Shown: one piece after another, positions 43,582 through 54,401 of the stretch
Layout: each line of letters begins with the position of its first letter
Position numbering within the stretch: the stretch's first letter is position 1
Origin: Diphasiastrum complanatum
Taxonomy: Eukaryota > Streptophyta > Lycopodiopsida > Lycopodiales > Lycopodiaceae
NCBI GenBank assembly: GCA_029204225.1
Contig: CM055106.1
Span: forward strand, 12,398,107 to 12,462,106
Length of the DNA stretch: 64,000 bases
Direction of reading: 5' to 3'
The notes under the pieces: generated by a model
Database searches by the model: none
Told to the model about the DNA's origin: nothing
The model's input: only the letters and a program-made list of their open reading frames with translations
Program-made: the position numbers and the translations under genes

Positions 43582-44282
43582 TGTGAAGAATTGCCAAAAA
43601 TTGGCAAATCTAGCTTGATCAAAAACCATGTAGAATAGTGTAAACTGTGTACACAAGTGAGTCCCACACATGTGAGGCCATGATGCCACATGGGAAACCC
43701 ATCCTAATGTAGGTTAGGTCAAGTCAAGAGAGTTGGTCATGTCTATTTGGTGGTCATCCCTACTTTATAGGACCTACACCTAAGTTTAAGGTGAAAATTT
43801 GACCAACTAGCTACCTACCAAGCATAACTCTAGGAAATAGACTAGGGTTTCATTTTAGGTCAAGGAGAGTGAGTTAACTTCCTTATTACATGCTGGATAT
43901 CCACCTAACTTCAAGAAGGAAGTCGAATTTGCTATTTATTCCCTCTCTCCATAGTGAGAAGATAGAAAATTTTTGGAGCTCATTGGCAATCTCAAGCTAG
44001 TTCACTATGTACATTGAGTTTTTGTGATCCAAATGAAACCAAATCAATTTCTACTTGTTTCTCATGTTGAAGGCCGTACTACAGCCTGTAGTACACACGT
44101 GTGGGCTCGGATTTCAATGTTTATCAATGCTTTTGATTGTTAATGCTTGTTGTTTGTCAAATTGCCAATCTAGATCAACTTTTTTGTGTCTAGTTTTTTG
44201 ATAGATTGTTAAGCAAGCATCCAATCACTCTTGTGGATCTTTTGTAGATCCATTTATGGTCCTAAAGTACAGTACTTTCACA
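43582..44282 (+). repeat. 3' LTR of element E
   Basis: 701 bases, homologous to 40062-40762; CACACGTGTG at 44094-44103. Confidence 0.95.
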
Positions 44283-45830
44283 CCTCTAGAAACTAGGAAG
44301 AAGGAAGATCCTAGTGCAGTAAAAGGAAGTTTTGTAGGTTATGTATCTACTAAAAAAACATACAAGATTTATTTGCCCTCTACTGACAAAAATGTTGTTA
44401 GTAGATATGTGGTCTTCCATGAAGATCAGAAATTTAACTTGGATGATGTTCAGATCAAAGAGACTAATGCAAGATCAATCATCAACCTTGATGCTGTTCA
44501 AGAAGAGGTGAGGCCGAGGCTTGAGGAGGAGTAAATTCAAGCTACCACACCAAGAAGATCTACACGGGCAAGATCTGAGCCAAGGAGGCTCACATATGAT
44601 GAAGAAGGAAGGCAAGTGGAAGGTGAAACTTCCTATCATGCACTTTTTATATCAGATGAAGAGCCTAAGGATGTCCAATAAGCTTTTCAATCCAAGGAGT
44701 GGATTGAAGAAATGACCCAAGAATTTGAAGCCTTGATGTCAAATAACACATGGGAGCTTGTGGAGCCACCAAACAACATGCATGTGATCGGATGTAAGTG
44801 GGTATTCAGAATCAAGTATAATCATGATGGATCTATCAATAATATAAAGCAAGACTTTGTGCTAAAGGCTACTCATATATTAAAGGTCTTGATTATGAAG
44901 ATACCTTTGCACCAGTTGCAAAGATGGTAATAATTCAAATACTCATCTCTCTTGCATCTTTTCACAAATGGAGTATGTTCTAGTTTGATGTATCTAATGC
45001 ATTTCTCAATGGTTACCTTGAGGAGGAGATTTATATGGAGCAACCTCCAGGTTTTGTGAAGGAAGGTGATGAATCAAAAGTTTTTCTTTTGTTCAAAAGT
45101 CTGTATGGACTAAAACAGGCACCAAGGTCTTGGTATGCAAGGCTCAATTCTTATCTCATATCACTCAAATTTTGTCTAAGTGAATATGACCCTTCTCTGT
45201 ATTATAAGTTTGTAGATAACTTTGTAATTATTGTTCTCATCTATGTAGATGATATCATTCTTTGTGGAAACAGTGAGAAGTTAGTTGAAGAAACTAAACA
45301 TGCACTTGGTACTGAGTTTAAAATGCAGGACTTAGGAGTTCTTCACTATATTCTAGGCCTTGAAATAGATTTTTGGAAAGGTCATGCATTTATAAGTTAA
45401 AGTAGATATGCACTTTCCATGCTCAGGAAATTTCATATGGAGAACTGTAAAGGCATAGATACACCTATGGAGCACACTGTAAAAGTTCCTATTAAAGATG
45501 ATAAAAAATCCTTTGAGGACGTCACTCTTTGTAGGAGTCTTATTGGCTCACTTATTTGGTTAACAGTGACTAGGCCTGATCTAAGCTTTTGTGTTCATAA
45601 GCTAAGTCAACAGATGCAGGATTCAAAGTTATATCATTGGAAGTTGGCTAAAAGAGTCTTGAGGTATATATCTTCTACCTTGGATTATGGACTATACTAT
45701 GAAGGAGAAGATATGACTTTGATTGCTTTTTCAGATTCAAATTTTGTAGGAGACAGGTTGGATAGGGAATCCACAAGTGCTTACACTACATTTCTTGGAG
45801 GACATTTGGTTTCTTGCTGTCAAAGCATGT
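44283..45830 (+). pseudogene. Element D integrase end, RT and partial RNase H
   Basis: Integrase resumes after E with ETRKKEDPSAVKGSFVGYVS, NVVSRYVVFHEDQKFNLDD, a linker with a TAA stop near 44532, then [49 protein letters not shown] in shifted frame, NAFLNGYLEEEIYMEQPPGF, SLYGLKQAPRSWYARL, YVDDIILCGN (45242-45253 encode YVDD), a TAA near 45398, LRKFHMENCKGIDTPMEH, IGSLIWLTVTRPDLSFC, and RNase H FSDSNFVGDRLDRESTSAY ending at GGHLVSC. The SSCEAEY part and the C-terminus are deleted up to the PPT region at 45825. Confidence 0.87.
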
Positions 45831-45873
45831 CCATGATGATTTCCACTAGATTTCATGTTGTACATATAAGGAG

Positions 45874-46295
45874 TGTGAATTGGGCACATATCCTTCTAGT
45901 GTAGTTCGGATTGGAGTTAGATAGGTTCAATTATGATGACATGCAGATGTTTAGATAGCATGCAAAGTCTTACTGTATGCATGCAAGCCACATGCAATCA
46001 GTGCATGCAAGATGCAAAGTAGTTTATGTGATCTACACATGTCTAGGCAATTTTATGAGTTGACATGTAGGACATGCACCATACATGCATGCAGTTACAC
46101 ATGTGGATCTCTGGTAGGTGAATTAGTTCAGTTAAGTGGACTTTCCATGCAACTCCACTGTAGGAATTCGAGTCTCTCTCATGTAGGATAAGTTGGGCAT
46201 GCTTTGCCATATTGTGAATAATGAAATTTTGGTGTTTTAGACTCATTCTCTCTCTACTTGAGTTTTCTATGTATGATTTTCTCTCTCTAACTGAA
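45874..46295 (+). repeat. 3' LTR of element D, truncated
   Basis: Starts TGTGAATTGGGCACATATCC after the purine tract AAGGAG and follows the 5' LTR until 46295, where LTR-C begins; the last third is missing. Confidence 0.88.
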
Positions 46296-46781
46296 TGTCA
46301 TGCCCATGACTGGTCTCGGGTAGCGTGTCCACGCTAGGGACCGGTAGACCAACAACCCATAAGTTAATTGTGACTATAAGGGAATTGAGGCCCTTATGTG
46401 TACATGGTCATAATTAATGGTTGTAGGCCTAAACTCATGGTGGTGGAGTTGGTATGGGTCTATCAGTGAGTCATTAGGGAGCTAGATGACGTGGCCCAGA
46501 TAGGCTGCAGAGGTGTCGAGTGAGGTGTCACAATGCACTACTAGTGGTGCATGGGCCTTGGAGGGTATAAGTATACCTGTTGGGCTCTCACTAGTGTATG
46601 CTTGATTTGTGATGAGTAGCTACATGCTGCTCATCTTTCCATGACTCTGATTGATCCATAGCTTGGGGGATAGATCCATTCGATCTAGGTTTGGTTGGGT
46701 TGGTTTATCCACCACCTGTTCCCTTGTGTTGTTGCTTTGTATGGTATGCTTAGACTAGAATCCTGTTGTGAGGATTTTATA
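46296..46781 (+). repeat. LTR-C, complete, without internal region
   Basis: TGTCATGCCCATGACTGG to the GAGGATTTTATA end; matches 33324-33534, 56865-57381 and 63579-64000. No PBS follows. Left flank is element D LTR, right flank the middle of element J, and neither continues across, so it marks a rearrangement or a very degraded insertion. No matching duplication was found. Confidence 0.75.
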
Positions 46782-46782
46782 C

Positions 46783-47850
46783 TTTGGCTCTTCATGTGAA
46801 ATAAAATATGCATAATCAGTGGAGTTGAGTTCCACTTGTTTGCCTTTATCTCCATATGTAATCTTCTTAGGCTCAGATCTTTCTCTTTGTGATCTCCTTG
46901 GTGAAAAAATTCGAGGTGACTCCTCCTCAATTCTCGACCTCATCTCTCCATGATAATCTTCAAGAGTGATGATAGGAGAATCCTTTTGAGAATCTTTGAT
47001 CTCGGCCTCATCAAAGATGTATTTTTGATTCTCATGGAAAATAATATCTCTACTCTCAATTGTAACTGAGGTAGAGGGGACATAAATTATGTATGCCTTC
47101 TTGTTGGATGAGTATCCAACCATGATCCTTTTGACTGAATTTGGACCATCTCTTTTCCTTGTTTCCAAGGGTACATGAACAAAGCAAGCACATCCAAAAA
47201 CTCTAAGGTGATCAATTCTTAAAGAAGACTTCATATGGTGATCTTCCTGCAAGTGCATTGTGAGGTAATCTATTACACAAATAATTTGCACAATTAATTG
47301 CTTCTCCCCAATATTCAATAGGCAAAGAAGCTTCAACTTGAATTGCTTTAGCACATTCACATAGAGTGAGATGGAGAATAAGCACAAGAAATAGTCCCTT
47401 CAACCTCACAATAATCATAGAACTTGTTGGAGATGTATTCACCTCTTCTATCACATCTCAAAGCTTTAACTTTGAGAGAAAACTGTTTCTCAACATAAGC
47501 TTTGAAAACTAGGAAGTGTTCAAACACCATAGCTTTTGGAGAAAGTAGGTACAACCAAGTATATCTTGTAAAATCATCAATGAAGGTAACAAAACAAGTG
47601 CACCACCAATACTTTTTGAGGAAGAAAAATGAACATCCAAGTGAATTGATTCCAAAGGATGAGAAGTCTTTATAGAAGACTTTTGATATGGCTTTCTATG
47701 TGATTTTGCAATAGCACAAGCCTCACAAGGCTTGATATCCTTGGAAAGCGATCTTGGAAGGCCAATAGCCTTATCATTCTTGATCATAGAAAGCATAGAT
47801 TTATAGTTAGGATGCCCCAAACTTCTATGCCATAACTCCTCCTTAGACAT
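46783..47850 (-). pseudogene. Element J integrase
   Basis: Frames from 47850 leftwards: pre-integrase LWHRSLGHPNYKSM with CEACAIAKSH, LESIHLDVHFSSSKS (the first Asp region has LDVH), a frame change, VKALRCDRRGEY (second Asp kept, usual SDSGGEY altered), then the PQQNG..E region lost in a small deletion near 47375-47400, CECAKAIQVEASLPIEYWGE, NYLCNRLP, LRVFGCACFVHVPLETRKR, IMVGYSSNKKAYIIYVPST, and linker SPRRSQRERSEPKKITYGDK to EEPK at the break. Confidence 0.86.
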
Positions 47851-47889
47851 AAGAGCAATTTCACAAAAGTTTGCATTCTGATAAGAATT

Positions 47890-48934
47890 TTACTTGAAGA
47901 TGCCACCATATCTAGATCCATTAGCTAGGATCTCATCATCTTTCTTAATAAAGCAAGTATTAGAACTGAATTTTACATCACAACCCAAATCAAACAACTT
48001 TCCAACACTTATCAATTTCTTTGTGAGCTTAGGAACAAAAAGAACATTGAAAAGTGATAGAACTCTAGAAGAAACAAGTTTTAATGGAATGTTGCCAATT
48101 CTTTCAATAGAGCATTCATGATCATTTGCTATATAAATGGATCTTTCAAGTCCTTGATAAGGTACAATAGAGTCAAAAGACTCCTTTGAACAACACATAT
48201 GTGATGAGGCTCCACTATCAATGTACCATGCTCCATCTTTCTTGAAAGGGTGTTGAAGACAAACGACACCATGAGGGATCCTTCTCCATCACTTGCTATA
48301 AAGTCTTATTCTTTCTCATTAGAGAGATTTGCTTGTTTGAGTTGATTTTTCTTTTTGAAGCAATTAGAGGCATAGTGCCCCTTCTTGCCACAAAAGAAAC
48401 ACTTGACTTTCTTCTTCTTGGTCTTGGAAGTAGAAGGATGAGTTGAGTCATCCTCTTCACCATCTTTGTCTTTGTCCTTGGCTTTGTCTTTGTTGAAAGC
48501 TTGAGAAAACTGGTTTTTGCTCCTCCCTTTATGCTTGTCCTTGACAAAGTGGGCTTTGTCACTTCCAATATGCTCGAGTTTGTTCATCCTAGAAACTTTG
48601 TAACTTTGCCTTGCTTCTTCAGAGATAAGAATTCCTTGAAGTGTTTCAAAATTGGGCAACTCCTTCTTTATGGCAAAGGACTGAACAAGATTATCATAGT
48701 CTTCTTTTAAGCCATTAAGAATGACTTGTACTAGCTCATCTTGATTGAGTATGACGCCAACACAAGAAAGCTCCCTATGAAGATCTTTTACTCTCAGAAC
48801 ATAATTTGATGCACTCTCCTCACTTCTTTGAAAATTTTGAAAATTTTGATTTCTAAGAGTGAGTATTCTAGAAGTGTTCTTAGCTTCATAGATGGACTTA
48901 AGTGCATCCCAAGCTTCTATAGCAGTGGTGCAAG
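47890..48934 (-). pseudogene. Element J Gag C-terminal part and protease
   Basis: 48934-48660 in pieces gives Gag (DALKSIYEAKNTSRILTLRN, RSEESASNYVLRVKDLHREL, ELVQVILNGLKEDYDNL). Frame 48659-48306 gives PNFETLQGILISEEARQ and the knuckle CFFCGKKGHYASNC, complete. The protease starts near 48240 (WYIDSGASSHMCCSKESF) and continues from 48198 with YIANDHECSIERIGNIPL and VLFVPKLTKKLISVGKLFD. Frame changes at about 48300 and 48230. Confidence 0.85.
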
Positions 48935-49612
48935 TGTAAAAATTACAGCAAATAAGGACCCTAAAACACTTGAAATGATGAGGGAAACAATAGATTATGA
49001 TTTCATAAGATTAGCACAAGTTGAACCATCAAAATCCATCAAAAATCTATGCTTGAACCTCACTAAATGGCCCAAATCCTTGAAGAAGGCTTCACACGTG
49101 TGAAAGTACGGCCTCCCACAGTCTGAGTACTGTACACCAGACCTACATTCAATCCTATAATCATTAGTAATCACAAGTACTCAAACAATTATGAACATAG
49201 AGAGCAATTGCACCATCATGAGAGAAAAAACATGAAATTGCTTGATTAATTTTGGTGAGATATCATCACCTATATATACATGATCCATCACGGCTTTGGG
49301 CAGGTATGAGTATCCCTAAACCTATCCTTAATTTTTTGGTGGATCTTTCATCCCTACCAGGTTAGGGTTGGAATCTTGGAGATCCCTCAACAATGCAAAA
49401 ATTATCAAAAATAGCTCCTATTTTTTCTCCCTTGTATCTAAGCATAATTTGGACTCATTCCAAAGGTTCTAACACTTAGGTCTACTTGAGAACATCCTTA
49501 TGAATGGAATCCTATGCTATTTGGCACGTGTGACAAGCCACATCATGACCATCTAACTATTTACAAGTCATATGACCAAAACAAGTCAAGCTAGAATTGT
49601 GAATTTTTAACA
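48935..49612 (-). mobile_element. Solo LTR with GCAAG duplication in element J gag
   Basis: 678 bases starting TGTAAAAATT and ending TTTTTAACA, flanked by GCAAG at 48930-48934 and 49613-49617. Gag is in register on both sides. TTCACACGTGTGAA at 49091-49104 lies next to GTACGG. Orientation minus is inferred from the order of GTAC and palindrome compared with LTRs E and G. No internal region, so LTR-LTR recombination is the likely origin. Confidence 0.92.
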
Positions 49613-49857
49613 GCAAGATCCTATTTCTCTTAGAATCTCATTAGAGACATTCATTTTTATGAAGTGTAGAGCCATTCTAGCTCTCTTCCTATACTTTGGT
49701 ATTTCAAGCTGTGCTTGAGGCTTCTCCTCAATACCAAGTACTATGTCCATAACATCCTGAAGTATAAGAACTGACTCCATCCTAACCTTCTATATTGAAT
49801 AATTGGAGGTATTAGTCTTTCACTTGATTTTAAGAGATATCCTCCTACAGGTGCCAT
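49613..49857 (-). pseudogene. Element J Gag N-terminus
   Basis: ATG at 49857-49855 gives MAPVGGYLLKSSERL, a one-base shift, TSNYSI, a TAG at the conserved Trp, KVRMESVLILQDVMDIVLGI, RARMALHFIKMNVSNEILRE, ending at the solo LTR. The alignment with element B's MATNGGYMLESNDRL supports this start. Confidence 0.83.
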
Positions 49858-51107
49858 ATTGTGAAGACTTCTTGTTATTGGACAATTATATGTTTGAGCT
49901 TGTTCCAATCAGACTTGATGTTGCTAATCTCTTTCACTATTGGAATTTCAAGAGTGTGCTACCTGTCCTATGTGAAAAATTTGCAACTATATATAGGATA
50001 GATCTCAAATATTCCACAAAACAAGATAATCTAGATCAGTCTCTCAAAATGGATTGAGAAACATAGACAAGTTTTGATTCTACTTTTGGCACGTGTTAGA
50101 TGCTACAAAAGAAAACACTAATGATTCAAAGAAGGCTCAAAAGCGTTCAATAACATCAAACTTTGTCTTGATCTTCAGTTTCCTGTGTTGAATACTCAAA
50201 ACAATGGACTATGAATCAAGATAAATTGAATCAATCAAAAAGTGGTCACTTGGATCTTAGACCTCTCCCTACCCTCTTTAAGAGAATAGAAACTTACAAG
50301 CTCTGTTGGTGCTTCAATGTAGATTTATTATTTTGTTATTCATCTGCAAGTTTAGAACAGCTTTGTTCTCTGTTCCTTGTATAGAGGTATAGAAATCTCT
50401 CTTCTTTGCAGTGCTTAGACTGTATATATCTTTGTAAACTGCAAATGATGAATGCAAATACAAAAAATCCAAGTATCCTGTCTCACACCTATTCTTCATG
50501 TGAATGTGACATTGATATTCTTGAAAGGAGTAAAAGAGTTCATGGATTACTTAGCAGAAGTCTTGTTGAATGCAAGTATTCAGAGTCTCTTTGATTGTAC
50601 ACAAGGCATGTGTAAGAGTACAACACTAAAATGTTAGATGGTGATGAATGTTTGGTGCATTTTCTTCATCTGTTTTCCGGACTTGAGGATTAATTAGTGT
50701 CTAGAAAACCGTAAGCTTTGGTGGAATTCTTAGATTGAAATCTTATACTTGTTGGCTGATGTAATTTTTTTTTTTTCCAGTGAGTTACGAACAAGTGGAG
50801 TGATTAAAGTCACTCATGAACAGTAAACCAGTGGGGCCATTGCTCTATTCAAATTGCTAAATTTGTCCATTCTAAATCCTTCTCTTTGGTGTTGGTTTTC
50901 TTTATAGTATTCTTTCAAGGCTGTACTGGTAGCCGCATTGCAGAAACATTTGTTAATGACCAGGTTGCAGTCACTTTTCCTCTCCACTCCATTCATTCTT
51001 GGTTATTTATGGTTTTGGATTAATAATGACAATATTAGCCTTTTTATTGCTCTCCAGTGGAAACGACACTCATTTATACTACAAAAATCCCTTATTTTAT
51101 TGTTGGT
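49858..51107. other. No recognised gene
   Basis: AT-rich. Expected to include the leader of J but no PBS or LTR was found. A pyrimidine tract with CCAG at 50768-50780 resembles a 3' splice site without a recognisable exon behind it. Open frames of 60-90 residues show no motif. Confidence 0.4.
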
Positions 51108-52545
51108 ATGTTACGACAATTGGTCTCAGAGCCAATCTTACGACCACCCAATTGGACTATTGAGTTCCATGTGCATACGGATGCATCAAAGTATGCAGTT
51201 GGAGCTATCTTGACTCAACCATGAGAATGCAAAAAGGATTTTCCAGTCCGATTTGCCATCTGATAACTCAGAGAATCAGAAATGAACTATTCAACCATAG
51301 AGCGAGAAGCATTGGCCATGATTTATGCGATCAAGAAGTTTTGACTCTATCTGATGGCCACACACTTTGTATTTTATACGGACAATCAAAGTACCGGATT
51401 GGGCTGCTGATATACTGTCGGCTAGTTGTATTGATGAGGATCAAACAACATCCTCAGAAGATGTGTTCTTCCACATGAAACCACCTAGATTATATCATTA
51501 TCGCATTAAGGCATGGGTGGTGGTCATTTTGCATCGGATATTACAGTTTGCACGATCTTGCAATCCGGATGATAATGGCCAACGATGTACAAGGATACAA
51601 AAGAATACCTAAATAAATGTGATGTGTGCCAACGAGCTAGAAGGCTGACTAAACTGAATTATGATCTTCTACATCATTCTAGCTCAAGCACGCTTTGAGA
51701 AGTGGAGATTGGACTACATTGGTCTCATCCATCCGGCAACGAAAAGCTCAAAAGCCCGATATATTATTGTGGCTACGGATTATCTCACCAAGTGGGTAGA
51801 AGCCAAGGCAGTACGAGCGGTTGATGCTAGAACTACTACCAAATTTTTATACGAACATATTATTGTGCACTTTGTATGCTCGATAGAGATAGTAAGTGAT
51901 CGTGAAAGTCATTTTGTCAATGAAACCATCAAGGTTCTATTGGAAGAATTCTTCATGATCCATCGATTCAATATGCCACATTATCCTCGAGGTAATGGGT
52001 AGGCAGAATCATCCAACAAGATCTTGTATAGCGTTACCACGAAAACAGTCAAAGCTAGCAGATCTGATTGGGAACATAAGTTGCATGCTACTTTGTGGGC
52101 ATTCAGGACATTATACAAGAGAAACACTGATCAGACACCATTTCAACTAGTTTATGGTCAAAATGTGGTAATGCCAGTAGAGTTTTTGGTACCATCACTG
52201 CGGGTTGTCACCACACAAGGTCTTGATGAATCCAAATCTCTACAATTGTGCCATTAAGCTTTACACAAACTTTGCGAGACCCGCTTATTGGTTGTGCATG
52301 TGCTAGCAGCTGAGAAAGCGCGGTACAAGGCGTGACATGATCGTTAGTTACACAAGAAAGATTTTCGTCCTGGAGATCTAGTCCTAATGTACAAGACCAA
52401 GGCGATCAAAGAAAAATTGAAGTTCACAAACAAAGGCCCGTATTGGATCAAGGAAATCCTCAACCATGGAGCCGTGAAACTTGAACATCTTGATGGGATA
52501 CCGTTTGATACCCCCATCAATGGTTGCTGATTGCATAAGTATTGG
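51108..52545 (+). pseudogene. Ty3/Gypsy RNase H and integrase
   Basis: RNase H pieces: VSEPILRPPNWTIEFHVHTD, ASKYAVGAILTQP (51115-51220), NYSTIEREALAMIYAIKKF and HFVFYTDNQS. Integrase: zinc region CDVCQRARR near 51625, first Asp in RLDYIGLI, IVATDYLTKWVEAKAV, second Asp in IVSDRESHFVN, PHYPRGNG, stop, AESSNK (Glu kept), DWEHKLHATLWAFRT, TPFQLVYGQNVVMPVEF, and the C-terminal GPYWIKEILNHGAVKLEHLD. Many stops and shifts. It is a different Gypsy lineage from 34888-36514: the region around the catalytic sites is not similar beyond family level. Confidence 0.88.
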
Positions 52546-52547
52546 CT

Positions 52548-52860
52548 GTGAAAGATTTGGGATCAATTTAGATCCAAATCATCTAAAGATCTTTGGTTAC
52601 AAAACAAGCTACTCCACCAATCTTGCCAATGTAGAAAAATTAACATCTACACACAAAATAGAATGCAAACTCTAATATAACTTGATCAAACATGAATCAA
52701 AATATAAATAGAAACTATTGTCTATACATAAACAGTTCCTACTGTATTTCACACGTGTGAACCTGAAAATAACAAATATAGATCATTCTACACAGAGAAT
52801 TGCAAGATAATACAAGTAAAGTGCACCAATGGATAGTAGAACCAAAGAGAACCATGTATA
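52548..52860 (-). repeat. LTR of family F (copy 3), truncated
   Basis: Starts TGTGAAAGATTTGGG (complement of the family end CTTTCACA) and matches 3265-3560; TTCACACGTGTGAA at 52748-52761. Broken at 52860 by sequence starting TGTTGGAATTT. Confidence 0.8.
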
Positions 52861-54360
52861 TGTTGGAATTTAATCTAACACCTACTCATTCAAATAGCCC
52901 TTCTTCCTTATCTGATTTTTACTCTCTCGAATGAAACCTATAGAAACTGAATAGTTTTTCAACAGTCTGCATATTTGAACTAATAGTCGCTACAGTCTCC
53001 ATATTTACTCAGGTTTTCAACAGACAAAAAACCCGACACCCGACATTGTCGCCAAATTTTATCTTCCTAAGCAAGCAAGTGTTTAGCGACACTTATGTAA
53101 GTTGTTTTTGGGCCATTTAGACACTTCCAGGTAAGCGACACTTTCTGCAAAAAATGCGACACTGCATTTTTCCTCGCATTTTTTACAGGCGACACTTGGA
53201 AAGAAAGCGACACTGCATTTTTACATGCAGTTTTTGACAGGCGACAATCAGGGCAAAAAGTGACACTGCATTTTTACATGCAGTTTTTGACAGGCGACAC
53301 TTGTGAAGAGAAATCCCGACACTGCAGTTTTACACTAGATTCTACACAGGCGACACTCTGTAGAAATACACAGGATTTCAAGTACAGACTATCTACGTCT
53401 TCACGCTCCAATAACGACTATTCCTATCAGTTAGTTAATTAGCTATTAAGAGATCTTGTAAATGTAAAGTAAAATAATGCAAGACCTTTCAGTTGCTTTA
53501 GATACATGTAAATGAGCAATTGAAGATGAGATGTAAAAGATAGATACAGTAGTACATGACAGAGATCAAATGACCAGAACAGGTCTTCAGTAGCTATCTC
53601 CTCAGAGTTAGTTATCATAGAGAGAGATATATATATTCAGAACTTTAGTAATTGTCTTGAATCTGTAAGTAGGATCACACTCCTATCAGCACAATTGTAT
53701 TGTGGTCTGATTGTTGTTACTATAACTTTAATATACAGATTTGCTATTGTTCTACATCTTTGCGTTCTTGTTGAATGAAACTATCTCTCACTCCTCTTAC
53801 ACAAACACCATTATCAAATAAATGTATGGCTGTCTCCGACACCTAAATTAATTTTACATTCTCTTTATTTCAGGTTATCAGAATGAGAGATTGCATGGCT
53901 GTCTAAGACGCCTAATCGTTTCTACAATCTCTCTTTCACGGCCGCCTAAGACTCCTACTCTGATAATCCAATTCAACACTAAAGAATAGCTCGCATCTCC
54001 GATCTCTAAGTAATCCATGATCTTGTTAAGCACATGTGGTCCAATGAAATTGCATATATTTGAAATCTATGTAATGTAGATAGAAATAATAAAGTTATAA
54101 AAATTAACTTTTAAAAATTTTGAATTTGTCGTGGAGCAAGATGGAAAAATGCTCCGACGACATTGTCTCTAATTAATTATTTAACCACACTGGTTAATAT
54201 GTTCGTCAATTTCAAACTACACAGGTTTGCCAACAGTAAGTCATCACATGCATAGGAATTGGTGACATGCATCATAGTTAGACAGTACGATAGTTACCAC
54301 ATGTTGTTATTGTGGTCCAGTTACCCATTCACATGGAATAAGTATCATATAACATTGAGT
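52861..54360. other. LTR-like region with tandem array; no gene
   Basis: Begins TGTTGGAATTTAATC, contains a GCGACAC tandem array, a TATATATAT stretch near 53630 and two related blocks, ATGGCTGTCTCCGACACC (53826) and ATGGCTGTCTAAGACGCC (53897). It looks like an LTR or leader of an unrecognised element; ends not resolved. Confidence 0.4.
53156..53358 (+). repeat. Degenerate tandem array, about 52-56-bp unit
   Basis: About four units starting GCGACACTGCATTTTT (53156, 53207, 53260, 53317), each followed by CAGTTTT-type sequence, ACAGGCGACA and an A/G-rich spacer. In units 2 and 3 CTGCAT and ATGCAG form a small hairpin. Isolated GCGACAC copies extend left to 53086. Confidence 0.85.
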
Positions 54361-54401
54361 CGATCTGGCATTTCATAGATTTGAGAATTTGGCACTAAAC
54401 T

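Larger units (their letters stand above)
40062..44282 (+). mobile_element. Non-autonomous Copia derivative E
   Basis: 4221 bases with 701-bp LTRs and the exact 5-bp target duplication CCTCT (40057-40061 and 44283-44287). By eye the LTRs differ at about nine positions (roughly 1.3 percent). The inside keeps part of Gag, protease and some pre-integrase and linker sequence, but lacks the integrase catalytic core and practically all of RT and RNase H. Transposition would have needed proteins from another element. Confidence 0.95.
36592..46295 (+). mobile_element. Copia element D with nested element E
   Basis: Plus-strand copy: 5' LTR (36592-37224), PBS, leader, gag-protease, integrase, RT, part of RNase H, PPT and truncated 3' LTR (45874-46295, cut by LTR-C). 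Element E (40062-44282) sits inside integrase. D' (12660-16548) is a relative. Several frameshifts, a lost knuckle Cys and loss of the RNase H C-terminus make it inactive. Confidence 0.88.
46782..49857 (-). mobile_element. Copia element J, 5' coding part, with nested solo LTR
   Basis: Minus-strand gag, protease and integrase of an element related to M, B and D. RT, RNase H and the 3' LTR are missing because homology ends at LTR-C. A solo LTR sits in gag at 48935-49612. The leader and 5' LTR upstream of 49857 could not be recognised. Confidence 0.83.

Noticed and set aside
51121-51140. TTGGTCTCAGAGCC as a primer-binding site
   Set aside because: It lies inside the RNase H coding sequence and no LTR end precedes it.
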